A stretch of 39,418 nt of DNA from Lachnospiraceae bacterium (GCA_022510545.1 JAFLTG010000019.1:1-39418); one strand, 5' to 3'. Shown: positions 7,742 to 17,620, counted from the stretch's first letter. Program-made: numbers and translations. Notes: a model not told the origin generated them from the letters alone.

Positions 7742-8920
7742 ATGAACAATTATGATCGCGTGTATGCCGAAATAGATTTGGATGCGGTTTTATATAACAT
7801 AGAACAAATGAAAAACAATATATCACCGGATACAAAGATAATGGGGATAATTAAGGCAGACGGTTACGGACACGGTGCCGTTATGATTGGCCGTGAACTT
7901 GAAAAGCTTGATTACGTATTTGGATACGGAGTGGCAACCGCTGAAGAAGCTTTGATTTTAAGAGCGGCAGGAATTGAGAAACCGATTCTTATACTAGGTT
8001 ATACTTTTCCTTATTGTTATGAAGAACTGATAAGTAACGATATACAACCCGCAGTATTCAGATTCGATATGCTTAAGGAAGTTGCGGACTGTGCATCAAG
8101 GCTTGGAAAGAAAGCTAAAATCCATATTAAAGTTGACACCGGAATGAGCAGGATAGGCATATATCCGAATGATACGGGACTTGAATTTATCAGGGAAGCT
8201 CTTTCCTATGAAAGCATAGAAGTCGAAGGCGTATTTACACATTTTGCAAGGGCAGACGAAACAGATAAGACCTCTGTAAAAGAGCAAATTGACCAATTTA
8301 GTCAATTTATTAACAGGATAGAAAAAGAATTTAATTACAATATACCGATTAAGCATTGCTCCAACAGCGCTGGTATCATAGAGCTTAAGGATGCTAATAT
8401 GGATGTAGTACGCGCCGGAATCTCTTTATATGGGTTGTGGCCCTCAGATGAAGTAAGAAGGGATATTATTTCTTTGAAACCTGTGTTATCATTAAAGAGC
8501 CACATAGTTTATATCAAGCAGGTGGAAAAAGGAACTCCCGTAAGTTATGGAGGTACCTATGTTGCTAAAGAAGATATGAAGATCGCAACAATTCCTATAG
8601 GATATGGAGACGGTTACCCCAGGGGGCTGTCAAATAAGGGTTATATACTTATTCATGGAAAAAGGGCCCCGATTCTTGGAAGGGTATGTATGGATCAGTT
8701 CATGGTAAGCGTAAATAATATACCGGAGGCTAAGGAAGGGGATGAAGTTACCCTGATTGGCCAAGAAGGTAAAGAACAACTCACTATGGAGGAATTAGGA
8801 GATATGTCAGGAAGATTTAATTATGAGCTTGCCTGTATGCTTTCTAAGAGAATTCCCAGAGTTTATGTAAAACAGGGAGAGATTGTTTCTGCCAAAGATT
8901 ATTTCGAAGATTATATATAG
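7742..8920 (+). CDS. alr: Alanine racemase
   Basis: This is a 392-residue PLP enzyme that makes D-alanine from L-alanine for peptidoglycan. The cofactor lysine is Lys38 in GIIKADGYGHG. The second catalytic tyrosine region is SYGGTY, and GYGDGYPRGLSNKG and GRVCMDQFMV are typical of the C-terminal beta domain. The length matches the family (about 370-395). A GAGAGAAAGG ribosome binding site precedes the ATG. The gene lies 72 nt after nnr and 93 nt before ndoA, probably in one transcript. Confidence 0.97.
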   Translation: MNNYDRVYAEIDLDAVLYNIEQMKNNISPDTKIMGIIKADGYGHGAVMIGRELEKLDYVFGYGVATAEEALILRAAGIEKPILILGYTFPYCYEELISNDIQPAVFRFDMLKEVADCASRLGKKAKIHIKVDTGMSRIGIYPNDTGLEFIREALSYESIEVEGVFTHFARADETDKTSVKEQIDQFSQFINRIEKEFNYNIPIKHCSNSAGIIELKDANMDVVRAGISLYGLWPSDEVRRDIISLKPVLSLKSHIVYIKQVEKGTPVSYGGTYVAKEDMKIATIPIGYGDGYPRGLSNKGYILIHGKRAPILGRVCMDQFMVSVNNIPEAKEGDEVTLIGQEGKEQLTMEELGDMSGRFNYELACMLSKRIPRVYVKQGEIVSAKDYFEDYI

Positions 8921-9013
8921 ATTTATATAGATTTGTTAGTATACCTTCAGAGAAATTGGCAATACTATTGCTGTTAGTTAGAATTGCTGTATTTATTGAA
9001 GGAAGTGAAAGAT

Positions 9014-9355
9014 ATGAAACGAGGAGATATTTATTACGCTGACTTAAGACCGGTAATCGGTTCGGAACAGGGCGGAGTAAGACCTGTGTTGATAATACAA
9101 AATGACATTGGAAATAAACACAGTCCGACTGTTATCTGTGCAGCTATTACATCTAAGATGAACAAGGCGAAACTGCCTACGCATATAGAACTCAATGCAA
9201 ATAAATATGATATGGTAAAAGATTCCGTAATTCTGTTGGAACAGCTTCGTACAATAGATAAGAAGCGTTTAAAGGACAGGGTCTGCCACTTGGACCAGGA
9301 AATAATGAAAGAGGTCAATATGGGATTGATGGTAAGTCTTGAGCTTGGTACATAA
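9014..9355 (+). CDS. ndoA: MazF/PemK-type endoribonuclease (EndoA-like)
   Basis: This 113-residue protein matches the MazF/EndoA mRNA interferase fold. It begins [20 protein letters not shown], continues [12 protein letters not shown], then [10 protein letters not shown], and ends with [15 protein letters not shown]. The Arg in GGVRPV and the Thr in AAITSK correspond to catalytic-site residues of the family. ATG 9014 is preferred to a TTG at 8984 because GGAAGTGAAAG lies between them. In Bacillus an antitoxin gene normally sits between alr and this gene. Here the gap is only 93 nt, too short for one, so the toxin lacks a cognate antitoxin next door. Confidence 0.95.
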   Translation: MKRGDIYYADLRPVIGSEQGGVRPVLIIQNDIGNKHSPTVICAAITSKMNKAKLPTHIELNANKYDMVKDSVILLEQLRTIDKKRLKDRVCHLDQEIMKEVNMGLMVSLELGT

Positions 9356-9398
9356 GAAGCTACGGATATATACTACCGGAAAAATGGAGGATATTTAG

Positions 9399-10814
9399 AT
9401 GGATGATGAAGTCGCGTATATCGGTATTATACTGATATTTCTGTTTCTGCTGATTTTGGATATGATATTTTACGGTTTTAATGCCGCATTGCAAAGTCAG
9501 AAGAACAAAGAACCGGAGGATAATGATAAGGAGCCTGACAAGAAGATGAAAAGGCTTCAGTATATTATAGACAATCCTGCAAAGTATACAAGTGCATTGC
9601 CGCTTGGGATTGCGACTGTTAATATGCTGATTGGTGCTGTTTTCCTGCTGCCGCTGTATTATACTTTGTTTAATTCCGTATATGAATTAACGACAAACAG
9701 CATAGGCGTATTGCAAGACTGGCAGGTTGTGTGCATATATATTTTTACTGCTGTTATACTTATAGGTTGTCTGTTGTACATAGTATTGACTTTCGGAGTG
9801 CTTATCCCGAGAAGAATCGCATCCGTATACCCCGATGTATTGATTAGGCTTTGCATTACACCGGTTTATTGTTATGTGCGAGTAGCTTCGCCATTTACTA
9901 CGATTGCTTCGGCAACGGCAAGAGGTATATTGAAACTTTTTGGCATCAAAGGGCTTAGTAATATTGCGGATGTAACGGAAGAAGGAATCCTGTCTATGAT
10001 AAATGCAGGGCATGAGCAAGGGGTTCTACTTGAAAGCGAAGCAGAAATGCTTACAAATATTTTTGAGTATCATGAAAAAGAAGCAAAAGACATTATGGTT
10101 AATAGAAATAATATGATAGCCATTGACAGCAACACCACTTTGTTAGATGCCGCTTCTTTTATACTTAATGAGCACAACAGCCGTTTCCCGGTATATGAAG
10201 AAACTATTGACCATATAGTCGGTATTCTTCACCTGAAAGACGTTATGCGTATGCAGATGAATGAAAAAATGCTTTCCAAACCTATTGGTAAGATAAAAGG
10301 TCTGCTCAGAGAGCCGTTGTTCATTACTGAAACAAGAAATATAGATGATCTGCTTAAGACTATGCAGACTGAAAAAATCCAGATGGCCATAGTTATCGAC
10401 GAATACGGACAGACTGCAGGTTTGCTTGCACTTGAGGATATCTTGGAAGAAATAGTCGGAAATATTCAGGATGAATATGATGAAGAAGAAAGTTATATCA
10501 AGAAAAATGGTCAGGATGAGTATATAATAGACGGTATGATGCCGCTTGATGAGCTTGAAGAACAACTGGAAATCGATTTGGGAGAGAAAAATTTTGATAC
10601 AGTAAACGGTTTTGTCATTTCTCATCTCGAGCATATACCAGAGGAAAATGAGGAGTTTGAATTTGAGTGTGAAGGGTATATTTTCAAGATCCTTCAGGCT
10701 AAAGACCGGATGATACAGAGCATAATGGCAGTCAAGAAGCCGGATGAGAATAATGAAAACAATGAAGAAGATGAAAATAATATCCAGGCAGTTGAAGAAA
10801 CTAAAGAAAAATGA
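9399..10814 (+). CDS. CNNM/HlyC-CorC family membrane protein with CBS pair
   Basis: This is a 471-residue protein of the DUF21 (CNNM) type. The N-terminal membrane domain has a TM at about 5-27 and further segments near 62-85, 105-130 and 140-160. It is followed by the hinge EAEMLTNIFEYHEKEAKDIM, a CBS pair (about 205-330, with HNSRFPVYEETIDHIVGIL and MAIVIDEYGQTAGLLALEDI) and a C-terminal CorC_HlyC domain (about 345-435, YIIDGMMPLDELEEQL). Members are linked to magnesium export or divalent cation homeostasis; the hemolysin name is historical. The tail is Glu/Asn-rich and low complexity. A TGGAGG site precedes the ATG. It lies between ndoA and yebC, apparently in one operon. Confidence 0.93.
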   Translation: MDDEVAYIGIILIFLFLLILDMIFYGFNAALQSQKNKEPEDNDKEPDKKMKRLQYIIDNPAKYTSALPLGIATVNMLIGAVFLLPLYYTLFNSVYELTTNSIGVLQDWQVVCIYIFTAVILIGCLLYIVLTFGVLIPRRIASVYPDVLIRLCITPVYCYVRVASPFTTIASATARGILKLFGIKGLSNIADVTEEGILSMINAGHEQGVLLESEAEMLTNIFEYHEKEAKDIMVNRNNMIAIDSNTTLLDAASFILNEHNSRFPVYEETIDHIVGILHLKDVMRMQMNEKMLSKPIGKIKGLLREPLFITETRNIDDLLKTMQTEKIQMAIVIDEYGQTAGLLALEDILEEIVGNIQDEYDEEESYIKKNGQDEYIIDGMMPLDELEEQLEIDLGEKNFDTVNGFVISHLEHIPEENEEFEFECEGYIFKILQAKDRMIQSIMAVKKPDENNENNEEDENNIQAVEETKEK

Positions 10815-10851
10815 TATTATATGCAGGTAGAATAAAAGTGGAGGATTAAAT

Positions 10852-11580
10852 ATGTCAGGACATTCAAAATTTGCAAATATTAAACATAAGAAGGAGAAAA
10901 ATGACGCAGCTAAGGGTAAAATATTTACTATTATCGGCAGGGAAATTGCCGTTGCCGTAAAAGAGGGGGGCCCGGATCCGTCCAATAATTTTAAATTGGC
11001 ACAGGTTATAGCTAAGGCCAAAGCAAACAATATGCCCAATGATACTATTGAGCGTGGCATCAAGAAAGCTGCCGGTGACAAGGATAATGTAAATTATAAG
11101 TATATTACATACGAAGGATACGGACCGAACGGAATAGCGATAATTGTTGATGCATTAACCGATAATGCCAACAGGACCGCTGCCAATGTAAGGAGCGCAT
11201 TTACCAAAGGTCAGGGTAACGTCGGAACTCCCGGTTGCGTTTCTTTTATGTTCGATAAGAAGGGGCTTATCATTGTTGATAAGGAAGAATGTGATATGGA
11301 AGCCGATGATCTTATGATGATGTCTTTAGACGCCGGAGCAGAGGACTTCTCGGAAGAGGAGGACAGCTATGAGATTTATACTGCGCCGGATGATCTGGTG
11401 GCAGTTGCCAAGGCATTGGAAGATGCCGGGGTTGCAATGGTGTCTTCAGAAGTTACTATGATTCCGCAAAACTGGGTAACGCTTACCGATGAAACTGCAA
11501 TTAAGAATCTACAGAAGACATTGGATCTTCTTGATGAAGATGATGATGTACAGGCTGTATACCATAACTGGGACGAATAG
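10852..11580 (+). CDS. yebC: YebC/TACO1 family regulator
   Basis: This 242-residue protein has the diagnostic N-terminus MSGHSKFANIKHKKEKNDAA, then NNMPNDTIERGIKKAAG and GYGPNGIAIIVDALTDN, and an acidic C-terminal domain. Family members are described as DNA-binding regulators, and more recently some are described as translation factors that help ribosomes through proline stretches; the sequence alone does not separate these roles. The length is standard (240-250). A GGAGG precedes the ATG. A strong hairpin follows 2 nt after the stop. Confidence 0.97.
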   Translation: MSGHSKFANIKHKKEKNDAAKGKIFTIIGREIAVAVKEGGPDPSNNFKLAQVIAKAKANNMPNDTIERGIKKAAGDKDNVNYKYITYEGYGPNGIAIIVDALTDNANRTAANVRSAFTKGQGNVGTPGCVSFMFDKKGLIIVDKEECDMEADDLMMMSLDAGAEDFSEEEDSYEIYTAPDDLVAVAKALEDAGVAMVSSEVTMIPQNWVTLTDETAIKNLQKTLDLLDEDDDVQAVYHNWDE

Positions 11581-11582
11581 AA

Positions 11583-11623
11583 GGCTAAAAATCTTGATTT
11601 TTAGCCGCAAGTTTGCGACTTGC
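11583..11623 (+). repeat. Two adjacent hairpins between yebC and metY
   Basis: GGCTAAAAATC (11583-11593) pairs perfectly with GATTTTTAGCC (11596-11606), and immediately after it GCAAGT (11607-11612) pairs with ACTTGC (11618-11623). No T-run follows either hairpin, so they are not classical terminators. They may be an mRNA-stabilising or processing element or a weak terminator. The yebC-metY gap is 84 nt, too short for a SAM riboswitch or T-box with its expression platform. Confidence 0.55.
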
Positions 11624-11664
11624 AGTCACAAACATTGCAGGTAAGAGAGAGGCAAGGAATAAAT

Positions 11665-12948
11665 ATGAGCAAAAATTACGAAAAAGAAACAATCTGTATA
11701 CAGTCAGGGTGGAAGCCGAAGAATGGTGAACCCAGAGTGCTTCCGATATATCAGAGCACCACTTTCAAATACGATTCTTCCGAACATATGGGAAAGCTTT
11801 TTGATTTAGAAGAAAGCGGATATTTTTATACGAGATTACAAAACCCTACCAATGACTGTGTAGCTGCCAAAATATGTGAGCTGGAGGGCGGCGTGGCCGC
11901 TATGCTTACATCTTCGGGACAAGCCGCCACTTATTATGCGGTATTCAATATATGCGAAGCCGGGGATCATATTGTATTGTCCTCTACGGTATATGGCGGT
12001 ACTCACAATCTTATAACCTGCACCATGAAAAAAATGGGGATAGAATGCACTGTGGTAGATCCTGATGCCGATGAAAGTGAAATAAACAAGGCTTTTAAGG
12101 AAAATACCAAATGTGTATTTGCAGAAACCATTGCCAATCCGGCACTGGTTGTACTGGATATTGAGAAGTTTGCAAGATTGGCACATTCTCATAATGTTCC
12201 GCTTATTGTAGATAATACTTTTGCCACACCGATAAACTGTAATCCGTTTAAATGGGGAGCGGATATTATTACACATTCCACAACCAAATATATGGACGGA
12301 CATGCCATATCTGTTGGAGGTTGTATTGTTGATTCGGGCAATTTTGATTGGTCTAAGTATCCTGAGAAATTCCCGGGGCTTTGTACTCCCGATGAGTCAT
12401 ACCACGGTATTACATATACTGAGAAATTTGGCAAAGCAGCGTATATTACCAAAGCTACAAGCCAGCTTATGAGGGACTTGGGTTCTATACAGTCTCCCCA
12501 GAATGCATTTTTGCTGAATGTAGGTCTTGAAACCCTTCCGCTGCGTATGGAAAGACATTGCTATAATGCGCAGAAAGTCGCTGAATATCTTGAGGCTCAT
12601 GAGAAAGTTGCCTGGGTAAATTATCCGGGACTTAAGAGCAATAAATACTATGAGCTTGCACAGAAATATATGCCTAACGGAAGCTGCGGCGTGATTTCCT
12701 TTGGATTAAAAGGCGGAAGAAAAGCTGCTTCTGACATGATGGATAAACTTGAACTTGTGGCTATAGTTACTCACGTAGCAGATTCCAGAACAAGCGTGCT
12801 GCATCCTGCAAGCCATACACACAGGCAGATGAATGATGAACAGCTGCTTGAGGCAGGCGTTGCACCCGATATGATTCGTCTTTCGGTGGGAATTGAGAAT
12901 GTGAAGGATATAATTGCGGATTTAGAGCAGGCAATAGATAAAATCTAA
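11665..12948 (+). CDS. metY: O-acetylhomoserine sulfhydrylase
   Basis: This 427-residue PLP enzyme of the Cys/Met metabolism family makes homocysteine (or methionine with methanethiol) from O-acetylhomoserine. The cofactor lysine is Lys208 in ITHSTTKYMDGH, and Asp183 of VDNTFATP contacts the PLP ring nitrogen. YTRLQNPTND and SSGQAATYY near the N-terminus and HVADSRTSVLHPASHTHRQM near the C-terminus are typical of MetY rather than MetB/MetC, as is the length above 420. ATG 11665 follows CAAGGA; an upstream TTG at 11620 lies inside the hairpin region and is unlikely. Confidence 0.95.
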   Translation: MSKNYEKETICIQSGWKPKNGEPRVLPIYQSTTFKYDSSEHMGKLFDLEESGYFYTRLQNPTNDCVAAKICELEGGVAAMLTSSGQAATYYAVFNICEAGDHIVLSSTVYGGTHNLITCTMKKMGIECTVVDPDADESEINKAFKENTKCVFAETIANPALVVLDIEKFARLAHSHNVPLIVDNTFATPINCNPFKWGADIITHSTTKYMDGHAISVGGCIVDSGNFDWSKYPEKFPGLCTPDESYHGITYTEKFGKAAYITKATSQLMRDLGSIQSPQNAFLLNVGLETLPLRMERHCYNAQKVAEYLEAHEKVAWVNYPGLKSNKYYELAQKYMPNGSCGVISFGLKGGRKAASDMMDKLELVAIVTHVADSRTSVLHPASHTHRQMNDEQLLEAGVAPDMIRLSVGIENVKDIIADLEQAIDKI

Positions 12949-12967
12949 AACGAAGGATAACAAAATT

Positions 12968-14479
12968 ATGGCATACAAGAAAACAAGTTTCAGCATTTTC
13001 CTGTGGATTGCATATACCTGTATCACAGGAGTAATACTGTCAGACTATGCAAATCTGCTGTGGAGAAAACAGATAAACATAGATAATCCTATGTATATGA
13101 GGGGTTTTGTTATTCTGTTTTATGTGTTATCTGTGTTTTTATTTGTTCTGTTTAGAAAAGTACTATCGCCACATATAAGCGGTAAGATTTATGAGAATAC
13201 CAAATTTGTATGGGAAACATTTGCAGTAATTGGCATTTTTGTAATAGGATTTATTTATCGTCTGTTTCATTGTTTTCAAAATGCTGCAAATGGGATAGTT
13301 GAGACTAACTTTTATAAAATGGCAATATTAAGAGAGGGAAGTAGTGTAGATAATATTGTGCATGGGGCTTCATACCTTTATGCACAATTTCTTTCCCTCG
13401 CTTTTTCTTTTCTTGGCAATAAAATCATGGCAGCGGTATGGATTCAGGTTTTTATTCAAATGCTGACCATTGTACTGGCTTATTTTATAATAAGAAAAAT
13501 GCTTGGAATAATTCCGGCCTGTACAGTTATGCTTACCTTGTCTATTTCTACCGTCTATACAGGAGAGATTCTTACACTGACTCCGGAAACTTTTTATTTT
13601 CTTCTTTATATCATAGGACTTTTTATAATAGGCAGCTATGTTAAGTCATATTGTCGAAATCTTTTAAGTGATTCGGGTAAAATCAGTGGGGCTGTGTTTT
13701 GTGGCATCGTTGTCAGTATCCTGTCTTATCTGGATGCGGTTTCGTTAACTTTGTTTATAATACTTTTTGGACTGATAAATGGCATACATATTTCCGACCT
13801 GTATGCTGATGATACATACGATGCGAATAGAGAGCAAAAAAGGCGAAAAACAGTCTCTGCATTGCTTTTTATTCTTACAATAGCTGCTTTTGTATTTACA
13901 ATGGCAGGTATATTTGTGTTGGATTCCTTATCCAGCGGAGATTCTATTAATATTGTATATAATGCATGGATTAAGCTCTATACAGGACAGGCATGGGTAG
14001 ACAACTCTATTTACAGAGATAACTATTCTCTGGCAGGATGTATAATTCAGATGGTTCTGGCGGCACTTATAATTCTGACATTCTGGAATGACCGTGAGGA
14101 GCAGAGCTTTACACCTTGGATATGCCTGATGATTACTACAGCACCCATGTCATTATCAGGTGTAAGTGTATTGAGATATCAAGTGTTTTATGTCTTTGTC
14201 TGGAGTATTCTGGCGGGACTTGGAATACAGCAGAGTCTTGGACTTAAAGCCATAACGGACAGACATAAGAGTTCTGAATCTGAGGCTGCGGAAACTGAAA
14301 ATGTGGCGGAAGATATTGCAGATTCGGCTGCTGCAGCCGGGAAACCAAGGTTTATTGAGAATCCTCTGCCGGTACCCAAGAAACATGAAAAGAAAGAGAT
14401 GGATTACCAGTATTATGTACCGGAACGTAAGATGAAATATGATATTGTGGTGCCGGATAACGATGACTTTGACATTTAA
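12968..14479 (+). CDS. Polytopic membrane protein, possibly GT-C-like
   Basis: This is a 503-residue protein with about eleven hydrophobic segments between residues 8 and 425 and a soluble, Glu- and Pro-rich tail of about 80 residues with no recognisable domain. An extracytoplasmic loop after the third or fourth segment (about residues 100-145) contains AANGIVETNFYKMA and HGASYLYAQFL, a layout like the first large loop of GT-C glycosyltransferases. I see no clear acidic-pair motif and do not assign an activity. The gene starts 19 nt after metY with GAAGGA upstream and probably shares its transcript. Its relation to methionine synthesis is not evident. Confidence 0.7.
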   Translation: MAYKKTSFSIFLWIAYTCITGVILSDYANLLWRKQINIDNPMYMRGFVILFYVLSVFLFVLFRKVLSPHISGKIYENTKFVWETFAVIGIFVIGFIYRLFHCFQNAANGIVETNFYKMAILREGSSVDNIVHGASYLYAQFLSLAFSFLGNKIMAAVWIQVFIQMLTIVLAYFIIRKMLGIIPACTVMLTLSISTVYTGEILTLTPETFYFLLYIIGLFIIGSYVKSYCRNLLSDSGKISGAVFCGIVVSILSYLDAVSLTLFIILFGLINGIHISDLYADDTYDANREQKRRKTVSALLFILTIAAFVFTMAGIFVLDSLSSGDSINIVYNAWIKLYTGQAWVDNSIYRDNYSLAGCIIQMVLAALIILTFWNDREEQSFTPWICLMITTAPMSLSGVSVLRYQVFYVFVWSILAGLGIQQSLGLKAITDRHKSSESEAAETENVAEDIADSAAAAGKPRFIENPLPVPKKHEKKEMDYQYYVPERKMKYDIVVPDNDDFDI

Positions 14480-14511
14480 TCGTTTATCTGCATAGAATAT
14501 TTTAGTTTTAA

Positions 14512-14539
14512 TTGACTTAATTATCTATAATATTATAAA
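14512..14539 (+). promoter_or_regulatory. Possible promoter before the chemotaxis receptor
   Basis: TTGACT (14512-14517) and TATAAA (14534-14539) are 16 bases apart within an AT-rich 159-nt gap. Several other AT-rich -10-like sequences overlap it, so the exact promoter is uncertain. No clear flagellar-sigma (TAAA-N15-CCGATAT) promoter was found. Confidence 0.35.
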
Positions 14540-14638
14540 ATTATAAGAACATGTCAGTTAAGTCTAAAAGATATAGAAGTAAGATTTCTTAAAATCCAAA
14601 AATTTATTAACATAAGCTAAAAGAATGGAGATTACATA

Positions 14639-16513
14639 ATGAAGAAAAATTTTACCAAGAATTTATGCACGTATATGATAGTTGGTATGATAGTTGCCAT
14701 AGTAGCTATTTTTATACTGCAGACTATTACAACGAGAATCGGTAATACGTCTTCCAGCAGGGAAAAACTGGAAACGGTGAAAGAAAGGCTCAAAAGTAAC
14801 CAAGAGGAAATTGACAGACTTACAGCTGAACTGGGAGAAAACAGCCTTGCCAAATCGAAAGCATTTGCGAATCTGATTGCGGCAGATAAAACCATTATTT
14901 CCGATAAAAGCAAAATGAATATGTTATTAGATGATTTGAATGTAAGCGAGCTTCACGTTATAGACGGCAATGGATTTATTACACACAGTACCGTAGACGC
15001 ATATATTGACTTTGATATGGGAAGCGGTGAACAGTCGGGTGCTTTTTTGGTTATCATAGATGACCCAACAATAGAACTTGTTCAAGAACCGCAGGAGAAT
15101 ACTGCAGATGGAACTCTGATGCAATATGTAGGTGTGGCCAGAAAAGATGCAAAAGGATTTGTGCAGGTTGGTATTCGTCCGGAAATCTTGGAACAGACCC
15201 TTGCCAATACTGCAATAGATGTAGTATTAAACGATATCGAATATGGTAAAAAAGGATATATTTGGGCAGTGGATGCTCAATCGGGACTGATTTTAGCTCA
15301 TCCGGATAAAAAACTCATTGGCACATCAGCAAGTGCTGCAGGACTGCCTGTGAAGACCGGAAACGGTCGTATTAAGATAAATGGTGAGTCGGGGTATTAT
15401 GTTGCAGAGGGATATAATGAAACGCTGATAGGTACATTTATGCCTTCCGGAGAGTATTACCAAGATCGTTTTAGACAGACTTTGGTCGTATCAATTAGTA
15501 TGCTCGTGATTTTTAGTGTGCTGCTGGTTTTAATTAACCGTATGGTAGATGAGAAAATAGTAAAAGGAATGTATAATATTGCAGATTCCATGAAGCTGAT
15601 TGCCAATGGAGATTATTCTGTTCGTGTGGAAGAAAGAGGAAATCCTGAATTTGCTTTGTTCAGTGACGGTATCAACACTATGTTAGACAGTATGCGTGCC
15701 AATCTGAGTGAAAATGAGCAGCTTATGGTGCAGCAAAAGCAGGATGTAGAAACAAATAATGAGTTGATAGAAAATGTTAAGCAGGTTTGTTCACGTTTGA
15801 ACAGTATATCTAATGAAACCTTGGATAATGCCCGCTTGATTCACAGTGGTACCGAGGAGCAGGAAAACATAGTCAGCGATTTGATGGGCATAATGGAGAA
15901 ACTTGTACAGGGATTGAACAGCAGTGCTGATGCCACTACGGTTGGCTCAACATTGATCAGTGAAACTGTTGATTCCATGAAGCAGGGAAAAGATCAGATG
16001 ATGCAGTTGGAGCAATCTATTCGTAAGATTGGCGATACATCCGATGAGATTGAGAAGATTATTGCTGAAATCAATTCAATTGCCCAGCAGACCAATATGC
16101 TTTCCCTTAACGCATCTATTGAGGCGGCAAGAGCCGGAGAGATGGGTAAAGGTTTTGCTGTTGTAGCAACACAGGTGGGTGAATTGGCAGCAAGAAGTTC
16201 ACAGGCGGCTAAGGAGACAAATACTCTGATAATGAGTACCTTAGATGCAATTGAGGATGGTATAAAGATTAGTGATCAGACGATGAAGGTATTTGACAGC
16301 ATGGCTGAGCAGATTGAGAAGGCCAGCACAAGCGTTGGAGATATTGCGGATATAGTGCTTAGTAATGTTTCTGTTGTTACTGAGGCTAAGGAAGGTTTGG
16401 AACATATTTCCGGCGTGGTTGAACGCAATGTAGAGATTTCTCAGAACAGTGAGCAGGTTTCTATGACTATGGCAGAGGCGGCAGGGAACCTGTTAAGAAT
16501 GGTTGAACCGTAA
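14639..16513 (+). CDS. Methyl-accepting chemotaxis protein
   Basis: This is a 624-residue transmembrane receptor. TM1 spans about 12-32. An extracytoplasmic sensor follows (about 33-280), opening with a long helix and containing a Cache-like core ([31 protein letters not shown]). TM2 is about 281-299 and a HAMP linker about 300-355. The cytoplasmic signalling domain has its conserved hairpin tip at about 478-512, including [19 protein letters not shown] and KGFAVVA, which contacts CheA and CheW. No C-terminal CheR-tethering pentapeptide is seen. The ligand is unknown. Only two bases separate it from the downstream transporter. Confidence 0.95.
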   Translation: MKKNFTKNLCTYMIVGMIVAIVAIFILQTITTRIGNTSSSREKLETVKERLKSNQEEIDRLTAELGENSLAKSKAFANLIAADKTIISDKSKMNMLLDDLNVSELHVIDGNGFITHSTVDAYIDFDMGSGEQSGAFLVIIDDPTIELVQEPQENTADGTLMQYVGVARKDAKGFVQVGIRPEILEQTLANTAIDVVLNDIEYGKKGYIWAVDAQSGLILAHPDKKLIGTSASAAGLPVKTGNGRIKINGESGYYVAEGYNETLIGTFMPSGEYYQDRFRQTLVVSISMLVIFSVLLVLINRMVDEKIVKGMYNIADSMKLIANGDYSVRVEERGNPEFALFSDGINTMLDSMRANLSENEQLMVQQKQDVETNNELIENVKQVCSRLNSISNETLDNARLIHSGTEEQENIVSDLMGIMEKLVQGLNSSADATTVGSTLISETVDSMKQGKDQMMQLEQSIRKIGDTSDEIEKIIAEINSIAQQTNMLSLNASIEAARAGEMGKGFAVVATQVGELAARSSQAAKETNTLIMSTLDAIEDGIKISDQTMKVFDSMAEQIEKASTSVGDIADIVLSNVSVVTEAKEGLEHISGVVERNVEISQNSEQVSMTMAEAAGNLLRMVEP

Positions 16514-16515
16514 AT

Positions 16516-17430
16516 ATGGACGAAAACAGATCTTTGAAAAATGAGAATATAGAAGAAGGCAATGATTTTCAGAAAACTGCAGAAAAAGTATCAACTGTGA
16601 CCATTTTAGGTAATCTGATTCTGTCTTTGTTTAAACTTGTGGCAGGTGTTGTGGCACATTCCAATGCTATGATCAGTGATGCGATTCATTCAGCGTCAGA
16701 TGTTTTTAGTACAATCGTTGTTATTATTGGAATTAAACTTGCCTCAAAGGAAGCAGATAAAGAACATCCCTACGGACATGAACGCCTAGAGTGCGTAGCG
16801 GCTATTATATTGTCGATGATTCTTTTTGTAACAGGCGCCTGTATAGGGATAGAAGCATTGAAAAATATCTTTTCAGGCAGTTACAGTGATTTGCAGGTGC
16901 CCGGAGTTTTAGCGCTGATTGCGGCAATAGTATCGATTGCTTGTAAGGAATGCATGTACTGGTATACAAGATACTATGCAAAAAAAATTGATTCAAGTGC
17001 ATTATTGGCGGATGCATGGCATCATCGTTCGGATGCATTTTCTTCTGTAGGTGCTTTGATAGGAATCTGGGGTGCAAGGATAGGATTTCCTGTCATGGAT
17101 TCTTTTGCCAGTTTAGCAATTTTTATATTTATTGCAAAGGCCGCATATGACATTTTTAAGGATGCTGTCGATAAAATGGTGGATCATTCCTGTGATGAGG
17201 AAACAGAAAAACAAATATATGAATGTGTTATGGAAAATAAGGAAGTGAGAGGAATCGATTCACTTCATACACGCATTTTTGGCAATAAAATATATGTTGA
17301 CATAGAAATTAAGGTAGATGGCTCGTATACACTGAAAAAATCACATGAAATTGCTGAAGAGGTGCATGATAATATTGAAAAGAGCTTTCCAAAGATTAAG
17401 CATATTATGGTACATGTAAATCCTGAATAA
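16516..17430 (+). CDS. Cation diffusion facilitator transporter
   Basis: This 304-residue CDF family exporter would move divalent metals such as Zn, Mn, Fe or Co out of the cytoplasm by proton exchange. About six TM segments span residues 28-215. The metal site residues are in SDAIHSASD (TM2) and in LLADAWHHRSDAFSS (TM5), giving the D/HxxxD pairs of the family; the second is HxxxD. The cytoplasmic C-terminal domain (about 215-304) includes VRGIDSLHTRIFGNKIYVDI. Metal choice cannot be fixed from sequence. The start is 2 nt after the receptor stop with no strong ribosome binding site, suggesting translational coupling to the chemotaxis gene. Confidence 0.95.
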   Translation: MDENRSLKNENIEEGNDFQKTAEKVSTVTILGNLILSLFKLVAGVVAHSNAMISDAIHSASDVFSTIVVIIGIKLASKEADKEHPYGHERLECVAAIILSMILFVTGACIGIEALKNIFSGSYSDLQVPGVLALIAAIVSIACKECMYWYTRYYAKKIDSSALLADAWHHRSDAFSSVGALIGIWGARIGFPVMDSFASLAIFIFIAKAAYDIFKDAVDKMVDHSCDEETEKQIYECVMENKEVRGIDSLHTRIFGNKIYVDIEIKVDGSYTLKKSHEIAEEVHDNIEKSFPKIKHIMVHVNPE

Positions 17431-17441
17431 GATTAATAATA

Positions 17442-17480
17442 TAAGTCCGGGAACTTGTGATGAACAGGAACCCGGACTTA
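17442..17480 (+). terminator. GC-rich hairpin after the CDF gene
   Basis: TAAGTCCGGG (17442-17451) pairs perfectly with CCCGGACTTA (17471-17480), and the inner part can pair further (CTTGT/ACAGG). No immediate T-run follows, so termination is likely but may be imperfect. The rest of the 190-nt gap is AT-rich; a weak TTGCCT-16-TATAAT (17485-17512) could drive the following gene. Confidence 0.6.
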
Positions 17481-17620
17481 GATATTGCCTTTTGGCTTAT
17501 TTATTTATATAATTAATAGTAATATGGGGTTGTGTGCGCAAAAGATTGCTTTAATTTTTTTGGAAATTGATATTTGGAAATGTTTTAGCATGATTGCAAA
17601 ATACAGGAGTGATTAATATT

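Noticed and set aside
10143-11081. A 312-codon minus-strand ORF opposite the CNNM-type gene and yebC
   Set aside because: It lies antisense to two well-recognised genes, its translation is a run of Phe/Ile/Leu with no family features, and no ribosome binding site fits; it is a shadow frame.
11581-11664. SAM riboswitch or T-box before metY
   Set aside because: The gap is only 84 nt and holds two simple hairpins; neither the conserved cores nor enough length is present.
17481-17620. Possible c-di-GMP riboswitch upstream of the HD-GYP gene
   Set aside because: I looked for the conserved GEMM-type core sequences and tetraloop-receptor pattern and did not find them; the stretch is plain AT-rich sequence.
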